A stretch of DNA of 64,000 bases. Origin: JAAFIW01 sp031414805. Its GTDB lineage: Bacteria; Pseudomonadota; Gammaproteobacteria; Burkholderiales; Burkholderiaceae_C. The position numbers and the translations under genes were made by a program. Below the pieces are notes generated by a model. The model saw only the letters and a program-made list of their open reading frames with translations, did not search any database and was not told the DNA's origin. Shown here piece after piece: positions 49,810-58,609 of this stretch. Numbering within the stretch: the first letter of the stretch is position 1; each line of letters starts with the position of its first letter. Location: positions 1-64,000 of the forward strand of contig JANOQJ010000056.1 of NCBI GenBank assembly GCA_031414805.1. The letters run 5' to 3'.

Positions 49810-50274
49810 ATGCGATCCAATCTGACTGCGCTTCGAGACCAATGCTCCATCGCCCGCGCTGGCGACCTGATTGGCGATGCTTGGACCCTGATGCTGCTGC
49901 GCGAGCTGTTCTGGCGCAGCACACGCTATGAGCAGCTGGCGGAAAACACCGGCATGGCCAGCAACGTGCTGGCCCAGCGCCTGCGCAAGTTGGTGGACAA
50001 GGGCATCGTGACCAAAACCGTGGTGGAAAACGACGCCCGCCGGTTTGACTACACACTCACGCCCAAAGGGCTGGATTTGTTCCCGATGGTGATGGCCGTG
50101 ATGGCCTGGGGCGACCGCTGGTCCAGCGGCGATGCCGGGCCCTTGATCGAGCTGCACCACACCGTGTGCGGCAAAAAAACTCTTCCGGGCACGGTGTGCA
50201 GTGCCTGCGGGGAGCCGCTGGCGCACGACACGATACGCGCCGAGGTGACCGAGGCTTACCAACAGGCCGACTAG
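49810..50274 (+). CDS. HxlR-family transcriptional regulator
   Basis: A 154-aa winged-helix regulator: CSIARAGDLIGDAWTLMLLR, RYEQLAENTGMASNVLAQRL and the wing VENDARRFDYTLTPKG are standard HxlR/DUF24 features. A C-terminal tail with paired cysteines (CGKKTLPGTVCSACG) could bind metal or sense redox state. It is divergent from the DUF4345 gene and may control it. Confidence 0.92.
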   Translation: MRSNLTALRDQCSIARAGDLIGDAWTLMLLRELFWRSTRYEQLAENTGMASNVLAQRLRKLVDKGIVTKTVVENDARRFDYTLTPKGLDLFPMVMAVMAWGDRWSSGDAGPLIELHHTVCGKKTLPGTVCSACGEPLAHDTIRAEVTEAYQQAD

Positions 50275-50287
50275 TCGAGATGCGGGC

Positions 50288-50355
50288 GTTTTAAGCCAAA
50301 TCGGCCACCAGCCCATGTAAATACTGCTCAGGCAGCTATCTATTCAGGAGCATTT
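50288..50355. repeat. Interspersed repeat copy 16, at the ampG 3' end
   Basis: GTTTTAAGCCAAATCGGCCA, then GCCCATGTAAATACTGCTCA and GGCAGCTATCTATTCAGGAG. It supplies the ampG stop codon (TAG) and its last codons (NAPE). Confidence 0.94.
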
Positions 50356-51713
50356 AAATTGTCTGAGGGTGCCTGCGCCACCATCGTCACCCGGCTGGCC
50401 AGATACACCAGCACCAGCACCGGCAAACCCAGCAGCGCGGTGCTTACAAAAAACTGCTGGTAGCCAAAGGCATCAACAAAGCTGCCTGAAAAGCCCGCAA
50501 TCCACTTGGGGGCCAGCACCATCATGGAGCTGAACAGGGCGTATTGCGTGGCCGAGTATTGAATGTTGGTCAGGCTGGACAGGTAGGCAATAAAGGCGGC
50601 CGAGGCGATGCCGCTGGACAGGTTGTCAGCGGAAATCACGGCAATCAAGGCGGTGACGTCGGCTTCGCGCGAGGCCAGCCAGGCGAATAGCAGGTTGCTG
50701 GCGGCTGACAGCACCGCGCCCAGCATCAGCACCCGCATCACACCCAGTCGCATGGCCATGGCCCCGCCGATGAAAGCGCCAACCAGGGTCATGATCACGC
50801 CATAGACCTTGGTGACGGCGGCCACCTGGTCTTTGGTGTAGCCCATGTCCACATAAAACGGGTTGGCCATGATGCCCATCACGATGTCGCTGATGCGGTA
50901 GACAGCAATCAAGGCCAGGATGAGTGCGGCCTGCCAGCGGTAGCGGGCGATGAATTCGGCAAACGGCTCCACCAGCGCACTGCGCAACCAGTCAGCGGCG
51001 TTGCGGGCAGGGGGAATGGTGCGGTGAGCGGGTTCGGGGGAAAACAGCACGGTGAGCACGCCCACCAGCATGCACGCAGCCATCACCAGGTAGGCGGTTT
51101 GCCAGGCGTTGTGTTGATAAGCCGCAACGTTGGCCACTTCCGCCCGCGCGGCAATCCACAGCACGCCAGCACCCGCCCAGATCATGGCCAGCCGGTAACC
51201 CGTTTGGTAGGTGGCGGCCAGAGCAGCCTGTCGCTGGGTGTCAGCCGATTCAATGCGATACGCGTCCAGCGCAATGTCTTGCGTGGCCGAGCCAAACGCC
51301 ACCAGCAGCGCAAACCACACCACCGGGCCCAGCGTGAGCTTGGGATCAACCAGCGCCATGCCCACCAGCCCCACCATGATCAGCGACTGCGACAGCAGCA
51401 ACCAGCTGCGCCTGCGACCTAAAACGCGCGTGAGCAGCGGAATCGGCAGCCGATCTACCAGCGGTGCCCAGCACCACTTGAACCCGTAGGCCAGACCCAC
51501 CCAGCTCAAGTAGCCAATCGTGGTGCGGTCAATCCCCGCCTCGCGCAGGCGAAAACTCAAGGTGCCCAGGACCAGCAGCAGCGGCAAGCCTGCTGCAAAG
51601 CCCAGCGCCAGCATGCGCAGGCTGGCAGGCTCCAGGTAGACGCGCAGGGTGGCGGCCCAGGAGAGTTTTTCGGGGGGATTCACCGGGGCAGTGGAATCAG
51701 GCGTGGTTTGCAT
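50340..51713 (-). CDS. ampG: AmpG-type muropeptide MFS permease
   Basis: A 457-aa major-facilitator protein importing anhydro-muropeptides for cell-wall recycling. Some 12-14 membrane segments; the conserved AmpG features GFAAGLPLLLVLGTLSFRLREAG, FKWCWAPLVDRLPIP, GSATQDIALDAYRIE and LSSGIASAAFIAYLSSL are visible. It ends in an interspersed repeat. The 182 bp to the M48 gene holds a small hairpin but no gene. Confidence 0.92.
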   Translation of the reverse strand: MQTTPDSTAPVNPPEKLSWAATLRVYLEPASLRMLALGFAAGLPLLLVLGTLSFRLREAGIDRTTIGYLSWVGLAYGFKWCWAPLVDRLPIPLLTRVLGRRRSWLLLSQSLIMVGLVGMALVDPKLTLGPVVWFALLVAFGSATQDIALDAYRIESADTQRQAALAATYQTGYRLAMIWAGAGVLWIAARAEVANVAAYQHNAWQTAYLVMAACMLVGVLTVLFSPEPAHRTIPPARNAADWLRSALVEPFAEFIARYRWQAALILALIAVYRISDIVMGIMANPFYVDMGYTKDQVAAVTKVYGVIMTLVGAFIGGAMAMRLGVMRVLMLGAVLSAASNLLFAWLASREADVTALIAVISADNLSSGIASAAFIAYLSSLTNIQYSATQYALFSSMMVLAPKWIAGFSGSFVDAFGYQQFFVSTALLGLPVLVLVYLASRVTMVAQAPSDNLNAPE

Positions 51714-51808
51714 TGTTGTTTTGTGGTTTCGGCGGTGCGGTTTTGTTGTGCGGAATCAGAAGATGTAGAGCAGTCTTATTGAGACGGCCCGGTGAAATAT
51801 GAACCGTT

Positions 51809-51841
51809 CGCCCTGAGGTAACTTCATACTTCATCAGGGCG
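51809..51841. other. 8-bp stem hairpin in the ampG/M48 intergenic region
   Basis: CGCCCTGA (51809-51816) and TCAGGGCG (51834-51841) are perfect complements with a 17-base loop between divergent genes. There is no T-run; operator or RNA structure are both possible. Confidence 0.45.
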
Positions 51842-51895
51842 TATCAATAAACCACTTGGGCTTGTGCATTCAACTTTCCTAACTATTATTGAGCC

Positions 51896-52753
51896 ATGTG
51901 CCCACTCTGCCACCCCCAAACATCCCTCTCCCCCAACGCCTGGAACCGCCGCCGCGGCTTTCTGCTCGCCGCCGCATCAGCCGCAGCGACAGCGGCCACC
52001 CAACCGGCTTTTGCGCAGGTGGAGGTGGGCAAATCGTCCCAGGTACGCAACCTCGTGCCCGCCGAGTCGCTGGAAAAAGCGGCCAGCCAGCAATATGCGC
52101 AGACCCTGGGCGAAGCCCGCGCTAAAAGCGCACTGGCCCCTGATAACAACCCCCAACTCGTCAAGCTGCGCACCATCGCCCAGCGCCTGATCCCGTTCAC
52201 GCCCCAATGGAATGGCCGTGTGACGAAGTGGAACTGGGAAATCAACCTCATCAACAGCAAGCAAATCAACGCCTGGTGCATGCCCGGCGGAAAAATTGCG
52301 TTTTACACAGGCATCTTGAACGAGCTGAAGCTGACCGACGACGAGATCGCCATGATCATGGGCCACGAAATGGCCCACGCGCTGCGCGAACACGCCCGCG
52401 AGCGTTTGGCCAAAAGCCAGGCCACCGGCATTGGCCTGTCGGTGCTCTCGCAAGTGCTGGGGTTGGGGCAAATGGGCGACGTGGCCGCCGGGCTGGGCAC
52501 TCAGTTGCTCACCATGAAATTCAGCCGCGAAGACGAAACCGAAGCCGACTTGGTAGGCCTGGAAGTCGCCGCCCGCGGCGGCTTTGAGCCCAACGCCAGC
52601 GTGGCGCTGTGGGAAAAAATGGCCAAAGCCAGCGGCGGCCAGGGCGGCCCCGCCTTCCTGTCCACACACCCTAGCGGGCCGGAACGCATCAAGCAACTGC
52701 AGGCCAATGTGCCCAAGGTGCAGGGGTTGTATGAGAAGGCGCGGCGCGGGTAA
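51896..52753 (+). CDS. Exported M48-family metallopeptidase
   Basis: A 285-aa peptidase with a twin-arginine-like signal (NRRRGFLLAAASAAATAA) and the zinc motif HEMAH (in MIMGHEMAHALREHARE) with the third ligand in EDETEADLVGLE. This is the LoiP/YcaL-like periplasmic type, thought to degrade misfolded envelope proteins. MCPLCHPQT at the very N-terminus may be spurious; an internal start is possible. Confidence 0.9.
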   Translation: MCPLCHPQTSLSPNAWNRRRGFLLAAASAAATAATQPAFAQVEVGKSSQVRNLVPAESLEKAASQQYAQTLGEARAKSALAPDNNPQLVKLRTIAQRLIPFTPQWNGRVTKWNWEINLINSKQINAWCMPGGKIAFYTGILNELKLTDDEIAMIMGHEMAHALREHARERLAKSQATGIGLSVLSQVLGLGQMGDVAAGLGTQLLTMKFSREDETEADLVGLEVAARGGFEPNASVALWEKMAKASGGQGGPAFLSTHPSGPERIKQLQANVPKVQGLYEKARRG

Positions 52754-52969
52754 GCACGCGCCTCAAATGGGCCGCAGCACACAGGTGGCCTCAAAAATTC
52801 TCCTGTGCAATGCTGAGCAGCATGACGGGGTGCTGCTGCGCAAGTCATTTCGCCATTAAAAACGCGCTCTGACTAAAAGCGTCGCGCACACCCAACTGTG
52901 CACGTACTCAACCATTGGCGCGCACCCGGTTTGTGTGAAACTGGTAGTTACTTCTACTCAGTTTTAGGT

Positions 52970-54793
52970 ATGACATCTCCCGATGCTGCACGCACCATAG
53001 ACCTCGTTGACCCGCAAATCGAGCCATCCGAGCTGCTTGCTTTGCCAATGCGACAAAAGGTGGTTCTGGTGATGGATTTGGTGGAATCGGTGCGGTTAAT
53101 GGCATTTAACGAGCGCGCAGTGGTCGATCACTGCCGCGGTTTCGTGCGTCACGCCACATCCGACGTGCTACCCAGATGCCGGGGCCGTCTGGTCAAAGGT
53201 TTGGGCGACGGCATCATGGCCGAGTTTGACTCCGCGCGCGATGCCACCAGCGCGGCCATCGCCCTGCATCGTTACTTCGACACCGTCAACGCTGGCCTAC
53301 CGCCCGACCAGCGGCTGTACCTGCGCGCTGGCCTGAACGCCACCCACGTCTACGTGGACGATGCAGACATCTACGGCAGCGGCGTCAACCTGGCCGCCCG
53401 CGTGGCTGGCTTGGCAGGGCCGGGAGAGATCATGGTCACCGCCGAGGTGCGCGATGGCCTGACCGACGGACTGGATGCGCAGGTAGAGGATATGGGTGAG
53501 TGCTATTTGAAGCATGTTGCGCAGCCTGTGCGGGCTTTTCGGGTTGGGGCGGCGGGGCCTGCGCCTAAATTGCTTCCACAGCGTGAATACGCATCGCCCT
53601 TGCAGCCGACGATTGCCGTTATCCCGTTCGAAACGCGCAACGTCGCCGCAGAGAGTTTTGCAGTAGGCCACCTGATTGCCGATGGCGTGATTGCCCAGTT
53701 GGGGCGCACGTCAGGCATCAAACTGATTTCGTCTTTGTCCACCGCCTCATTTGCGGGTTACCCTGCTTCGATAGCGGATATCAAGAGCCATTTGAATGCC
53801 AATTTTGTGGTTACGGGAAACCATGTTGTGGTTGGCGCACGCATCGTCATCACCGCCATGCTGTGCGCAAGCGATTCGACCCATATCCTGTGGAATGACC
53901 GTTTTCAAGGGGATTTAGCAGATCTGCTGGAGGCCAATAGTTCACTGTGTCAACACATCGCCGATGCCGTGCACCGTGAAATTCTCGAATCATCCGCTCA
54001 ACAAGCGTTGACACGTCCCATGCCAACGCTGGCAAGCCAAGCCCTGATGCTGGGCAGTATCAGTTTGATGCACCGATCCGCGCCCGGCGACTTTCTTTCC
54101 AGCCGCCGTGCGTTGGATGTCTTGATTGAGCGCCATCCCAAAGCAGCCGCTTGTCGTGCCTGGCTTGCCAAGTGGTATGTGCTCAGTACCACCCGAGGCA
54201 TGGCGCAGGACCCTGGTAGAGACGCCACTGATGCGCTGGAACAAACGCGGCGAGCGCTGGATGCAGAGCCTGCAAACAGCACCGCCCTGGCGATTGAGGG
54301 CTTTGTTTATCTGCACCTCAAAAAAGACCTTTCACTTGCACGAACCCGGCTTGAAGCGGCGACCCATGCGGGCCCGAATGATGCGCTTGGCTGGTTGTTC
54401 GCAAGCGTTGCTGCTGCCTTCCAGGGCGATGCGCAAGAGGCCGTAGTTGCAAGTTCACGCGCGCTGGCCTTGTCGCCGCTCGATCCGCTGCGTTACTACT
54501 TCGAAAGCCTAGCCGCGTCGAGTTCTCTGGCAGCCAATGACTGGGAAGCGGCCCAGTTGCTGTGCGAGTCTTCGCTTCGGCGCAATCGCATGCATGTGCA
54601 CACCTACCGCGCATTGATAACAGCCTACTGGTTTAGCGAACAACCTGAACTGGCGCGAAGAACAGCTCAAGAACTGATGCGGATTGCACCCCAGGCAACC
54701 GTGTCGCGATTCTTGCAAGGCTCGGCCAGTGCTGAGTATGAGTTTGGGAAACGCATGGCCTCAGCTTTGCGGGGCGCTGGCATTTCTGAATAG
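52970..54793 (+). CDS. Class III nucleotidyl cyclase with TPR-like C-terminus
   Basis: A 607-aa soluble protein. Residues about 28-210 form a class III cyclase catalytic domain: metal Asp36 (VLVMDLVES), Asp80 in KGLGDGIMAEF with Lys76, and the transition-state pair Asn140/Arg144 in GSGVNLAARV. A middle domain (TIAVIPFETRN onward, as in cyclase-TPR proteins) leads to TPR-like helical repeats from about 380. ATG at 52970 is preferred to 52898. No signal peptide. It is the first gene of a tightly packed three-gene unit, 22 bp before the haloperoxidase-fold gene. Confidence 0.9.
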   Translation: MTSPDAARTIDLVDPQIEPSELLALPMRQKVVLVMDLVESVRLMAFNERAVVDHCRGFVRHATSDVLPRCRGRLVKGLGDGIMAEFDSARDATSAAIALHRYFDTVNAGLPPDQRLYLRAGLNATHVYVDDADIYGSGVNLAARVAGLAGPGEIMVTAEVRDGLTDGLDAQVEDMGECYLKHVAQPVRAFRVGAAGPAPKLLPQREYASPLQPTIAVIPFETRNVAAESFAVGHLIADGVIAQLGRTSGIKLISSLSTASFAGYPASIADIKSHLNANFVVTGNHVVVGARIVITAMLCASDSTHILWNDRFQGDLADLLEANSSLCQHIADAVHREILESSAQQALTRPMPTLASQALMLGSISLMHRSAPGDFLSSRRALDVLIERHPKAAACRAWLAKWYVLSTTRGMAQDPGRDATDALEQTRRALDAEPANSTALAIEGFVYLHLKKDLSLARTRLEAATHAGPNDALGWLFASVAAAFQGDAQEAVVASSRALALSPLDPLRYYFESLAASSSLAANDWEAAQLLCESSLRRNRMHVHTYRALITAYWFSEQPELARRTAQELMRIAPQATVSRFLQGSASAEYEFGKRMASALRGAGISE

Positions 54794-54815
54794 CAATTTA
54801 AAAACGGAGGTATTC

Positions 54816-55946
54816 ATGGCTTTTCTCGGTGGTTCAAGCTTGGGTGGTTCGGGCGGGTCTGGTGGTTCCGGGGGATCTGGTGGATCTGGTGGATCTGGTG
54901 GATCGGGCGGTTCGGGTGGCTCAGGTGGTTCGGGCACTCTGGCGGATGGTTTTGCCAATCCGCTGGTGGTCAATGCGCTGATGTTCAGTCGCGATGGCAC
55001 GATGGATGCGGCAGACACCCATGGGCGGCAGGTCATTCCTGGCGAAAGTGACATTAACGATGCGGCCAACCTTTTGCGCTGGGAGCCTTGGGTGCGTGCG
55101 TCGATTGCTTCCACTGAGTTGTTCGATGCCCTGTCGTTTTCATCCACCACAAGCACAGGTGCCACGCGACAGGACGGCTATCAACTGTCTGTTGACGGCA
55201 CCCCCATGATTTCACTTCCCCAACCAAGCAACACCTTTCTTGCCAATCAGTTGGCTTTGGTGCAAAGCTGGGCCGAACTGCGGGAGGAGCGTGCGGCTGA
55301 AATACTGACGCAAATCGACAACCAGATCGCATTTTTAGGTGCCGTGACGGGGTTGAACAGCACCCGACACCGCTGGACGCTCGAATGGCTGAATGTCGGC
55401 ATACAGTTTGCCGTGGCGGTTGAGATGCGCTTCAAGCATGCACTGGCGTGCCCCCGGCCCGTGCACTTGTGTGCGCAAGTGCAGCCGATCATCACCACGC
55501 CCTTGCATGGCACTTATCCCATGGGGCATGCCGTTCAGGCGTATTTGGCGGCTTACGCCTTGCAAAAAATCATGGGTTGGGCAAACGCCGATACGGGAAC
55601 TGTGCAGCTTCAGCGCCTGGCGGCTCGTATCAGCATCAACCGTGTGGTGGCGGGCGTTCACTTTCCTGTAGATGCCACAGCAGGTCAACTCATGGGACAG
55701 ACGCTGGGTGAGTATTTCGTGATGCGCAGCGCCTTGCCGCAATGCAGCGCCTGGGATCCGCGCAGTATTTCCAGGGCTGATCTGGTCGCAATGAAGCCAG
55801 ACTTTTTGCCACGGAACTTCACGCCTGCTTCTTTGCAGACAAAGGTGCCCGCCAGCACGCCAGGTGTTTTGCAAGCGCTGGCCAAGCTGGCCCGTAGCGA
55901 GTGGATGCAGGGCAGTTTGTCCAGCAGAATTCCTGCGATGCAATGA
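54816..55946 (+). CDS. PAP2/vanadium haloperoxidase-fold protein with GGS tract
   Basis: A 376-aa protein of the PAP2/vanadium-dependent haloperoxidase superfamily. The phosphate/vanadate-site motifs are visible: K-x6-RP as Lys207 and Arg214 (KHALACPRP), the PSGH-like PMGH with His238, and R-x5-H-x3-D as Arg276, His282 and Asp286 (NRVVAGVHFPVD). Before it come about ten Gly-Gly-Ser units (about residues 10-42), a long flexible tether. No clear signal peptide. GGAGG lies seven bases upstream of the ATG. Its stop overlaps the protease gene by four bases. Confidence 0.88.
   Translation: MAFLGGSSLGGSGGSGGSGGSGGSGGSGGSGGSGGSGGSGTLADGFANPLVVNALMFSRDGTMDAADTHGRQVIPGESDINDAANLLRWEPWVRASIASTELFDALSFSSTTSTGATRQDGYQLSVDGTPMISLPQPSNTFLANQLALVQSWAELREERAAEILTQIDNQIAFLGAVTGLNSTRHRWTLEWLNVGIQFAVAVEMRFKHALACPRPVHLCAQVQPIITTPLHGTYPMGHAVQAYLAAYALQKIMGWANADTGTVQLQRLAARISINRVVAGVHFPVDATAGQLMGQTLGEYFVMRSALPQCSAWDPRSISRADLVAMKPDFLPRNFTPASLQTKVPASTPGVLQALAKLARSEWMQGSLSSRIPAMQ
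54840..54940 (+). repeat. 9-bp tandem repeat encoding a Gly-Gly-Ser tract
   Basis: About ten 9-bp units of the form GGTGGTTCG / GGTGGATCT encode GGS repeats. Units differ at third positions, so the peptide repeat is kept while the DNA has diverged, with a run of identical GGTGGATCT units in the middle suggesting recent expansion. Confidence 0.9.
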
Positions 55947-57955
55947 CCCGGCATCAGGCCAACATGCAGCAGCTTCAATTTCCGCAATGCGCCGATGCTT
56001 ACTTTGAGTGGGGGCTGCACGTCGGCTTCGCAGGTTTTGGCGATACGCAGCCCCTTCGCGTAGGCACCCAGATTGGCTTGCTGGTGGAGTGGAAAACACA
56101 GCCCATGCGGCCACAGGATTTGCCAGCCGAGATCAAAATAGCGGCGCTTTACCTGACGCAAAAATTTGCAACCTTGACAGTCGATGCGCCCTGGATTGAA
56201 ACGCCCGCAGCCACGGAATTTTTTAACGCGTTTGTCAGGCGCCTCGAATTGGCAACGCCCGTCACCCCTTACGAACCCAGCCCCAGCAACCTGTTCGAGG
56301 CGGATTCACAAGAATTCTCTGGTTCAGCGCGCCCGCAGTGGCAGCCTGGCTCAGACGTCCTGGTGGCTTGCATCGATGATGCATTTCCCATTGGCAGCCC
56401 ACGGTTTTTTAAAAACGGGCTCACGCGTGTGCTGCGAATATGGGACCAGCAGCGGCACTCGAGGGGCAATGCAGAACGACCGTGGTTACAACTGGACAAT
56501 CAAAGAACTGGACTTCCTGGTACTGATTTCAGTTACGGCGGCGAATTGTTAAATCCCAAAGGCTTCCAGCCTTCTATGCCGTGGCCCCTACCCGCTCAAC
56601 CGGTTCAATTGCCACAGCACGCGGATTTGGCTGACGATCAAGGCTACTACCAGCACGCGGGCCTTGCGCGCATGAGATTTCGTGCGACACATGGCGCCTA
56701 CGTGCTTGATGTGCTGGCAGGCCCGATTCAGGTCAGAAGCCGGATTTCGCCAGACCGTGACTTGTATGCCGGCGGTAACGGTTCGACTTTCCAGCCGCCT
56801 GACTGGAAGCCCGCGACGGATGTCGCGAACCATTGCGACCTGGTCTTGGTACAGCTACCAGACTACGCGGTGAACGATCCCTCGGGGCGATGGCTGGGTC
56901 GCAATGTGCTGGATGGGCTTCATTACATTGCGCAGGCCGCAGGTCCCAGACCGAATGATGGTGGCCGCGTGAAGAAGGTGGTGGTGAATCTGAGCTGGGG
57001 GCCTCAGACGGGGCCACACGATGGAACATCCCTCCTGGAGCGCGCGATCGACGACTTGATCGACACCTCGAGAACAGGGGGGCGGGAGTTGGCAGTTGTT
57101 TTACCTGCCGGTAACAGTTTCTCTTCGCGCGCGCATGCCCAATTTCCATTGCGCAAAGGCTGCCAGGACTTGGTCTGGTGCGTGCCCCCCGGCTCCACCA
57201 CACCTGCTTTTCTGGAGGTGTGGTGGCCACATGGCGCAACCACCGGTGCCATTTCTGTACGTGCACCGGATGGACAGGTGTTGACCTTGGCCACCACGGC
57301 CATTGAGGCAGCACCAAGCCGCGCGTGGGGCGTCACCTGTGTGGTGCATGGCAATCGCCGGATGGCGTTGCTGGCGTTGGCACCCACGTTCGGGCACACG
57401 CCCGCAGCCAGTACCGCGCCGCACGGGCAGTGGCGTATCTCGGTTGATCCAGATGCAACAGCGGCTGGTGATGTCCATTTGCTTGTCGCGCGAGCCGATC
57501 ACAACATGGGGGCCAGGCGCAAATCACCGGCTTCCTACTTGTTCGATCCCTTGTATGAACAGATGTGGCGAGGCAGGGACGGTAAATTTGCCGCCGACTT
57601 GCCACGGGCAAGTGTGCGTCGTGACGCCACGTTGAATGGCTTGGCGACCGGACGCAGGACTTACGTGGCCGGTGGCTACCGACTGGCTGATCAACATGTC
57701 TCTTGGTATTCATCCTCCGGGCCAAGTCACACGCGGATTGGCCCGAATTACATTTATCCATGCGATGAAAGCATCGCGCTTTTTGGCCTTCAAGCGGGTG
57801 CGGTTCGAGACGGTACGGTGATCCGGCTGGTTGGAACGAGTGCTGCCGCGCCTCAGCTGGCGCGAGCGGTTGCGAGCAGCCCCCTCAATCTGACCGGTTT
57901 TCCTCCCGTCGAGCCTCGCGTGCCTCACAAGCGCAAGGGATTCGCAAGACGCTGA
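55943..57955 (+). CDS. Subtilisin-family (S8) serine protease
   Basis: A 670-aa S8 peptidase with the catalytic triad in order: Asp145 (VLVACIDDAFP), His250 (RATHGAYVLDVLAG) and Ser633 (LVGTSAAAPQLARA), with the oxyanion Asn391 in VLPAGNSFSS. A roughly 130-residue N-terminal domain precedes the catalytic core. No signal peptide was seen, so it may act inside the cell or leave by another route. The ATG at 55943 overlaps the previous stop (ATGA), so synthesis is coupled to the haloperoxidase-fold protein. Confidence 0.9.
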   Translation: MTRHQANMQQLQFPQCADAYFEWGLHVGFAGFGDTQPLRVGTQIGLLVEWKTQPMRPQDLPAEIKIAALYLTQKFATLTVDAPWIETPAATEFFNAFVRRLELATPVTPYEPSPSNLFEADSQEFSGSARPQWQPGSDVLVACIDDAFPIGSPRFFKNGLTRVLRIWDQQRHSRGNAERPWLQLDNQRTGLPGTDFSYGGELLNPKGFQPSMPWPLPAQPVQLPQHADLADDQGYYQHAGLARMRFRATHGAYVLDVLAGPIQVRSRISPDRDLYAGGNGSTFQPPDWKPATDVANHCDLVLVQLPDYAVNDPSGRWLGRNVLDGLHYIAQAAGPRPNDGGRVKKVVVNLSWGPQTGPHDGTSLLERAIDDLIDTSRTGGRELAVVLPAGNSFSSRAHAQFPLRKGCQDLVWCVPPGSTTPAFLEVWWPHGATTGAISVRAPDGQVLTLATTAIEAAPSRAWGVTCVVHGNRRMALLALAPTFGHTPAASTAPHGQWRISVDPDATAAGDVHLLVARADHNMGARRKSPASYLFDPLYEQMWRGRDGKFAADLPRASVRRDATLNGLATGRRTYVAGGYRLADQHVSWYSSSGPSHTRIGPNYIYPCDESIALFGLQAGAVRDGTVIRLVGTSAAAPQLARAVASSPLNLTGFPPVEPRVPHKRKGFARR

Positions 57956-57988
57956 GAGGGGCGGATATTGCGCTTAGACGGCACGCGG

Positions 57989-58609
57989 CTACCACCTTGG
58001 CGGCAACCCCTTCAGCAACACCACCCGCCGCTCCCGCATTTCCACATACCCCCCCGCCTGCAAATCCCGCAACAAGCGGCCCACCATTTCCCGTGAGCAG
58101 GCCAGGTGGCTGGCGATTTGTTGGTGGGTCAGACGCTCCGTGATGATCCGGGTACCGTCAAGCGAAGGTGGGTCGGCCAGCTTGTCCAGCAGGCGGCTCA
58201 TGCGGCCATACACGTCGATCAAAGCCAGGTTGCGGGCGCTGTCGGTGGCTAGGCGGGCGCGGCGGATCAGGCGGGCCATCATTTCCAGCGCAAATTCAGG
58301 GTGCGCCGCAATGTAGGCCAGCAATGCGGCGCGGGTGACCACGGCGCAGGTGGTGGGCTCCAGGGTTTCGACATTGGCCGAACGCGGGCCGCCGTCCAGC
58401 GACATTTCGCCCACATATTCGCCTGCGCCGTAAACACCCAGTGTGATTTCCTTGCCGCTGGCATCTGCGGAAAAGGCCCGCAAGCGGCCTGACTGCACGA
58501 TGTACAGCGTGTCGCCGTAATCACCCTCTTGAATCAACACCACGTTTTTTCGATAACTGCGCACCACGCCTTGCGTGGCCAGATCGTGAACGTGGTTTGC
58601 AAGCGTCAT
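57989..58609 (-). CDS. Crp/Fnr-family transcriptional regulator
   Basis: A 206-aa regulator with an N-terminal cyclic-nucleotide-binding fold (VLIQEGDYGDTLYIVQSGRL, then LGVYGAGEYVGEMSLDGGPR) and a C-terminal Crp helix-turn-helix (ERLTHQQIASHLACSREMVG). No Fnr-type cysteine cluster. Its cNMP pocket is of interest because a nucleotidyl cyclase lies just across the converging protease operon. The ATG overlaps the upstream gene stop (58606-58609). Confidence 0.92.
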   Translation of the reverse strand: MTLANHVHDLATQGVVRSYRKNVVLIQEGDYGDTLYIVQSGRLRAFSADASGKEITLGVYGAGEYVGEMSLDGGPRSANVETLEPTTCAVVTRAALLAYIAAHPEFALEMMARLIRRARLATDSARNLALIDVYGRMSRLLDKLADPPSLDGTRIITERLTHQQIASHLACSREMVGRLLRDLQAGGYVEMRERRVVLLKGLPPRW

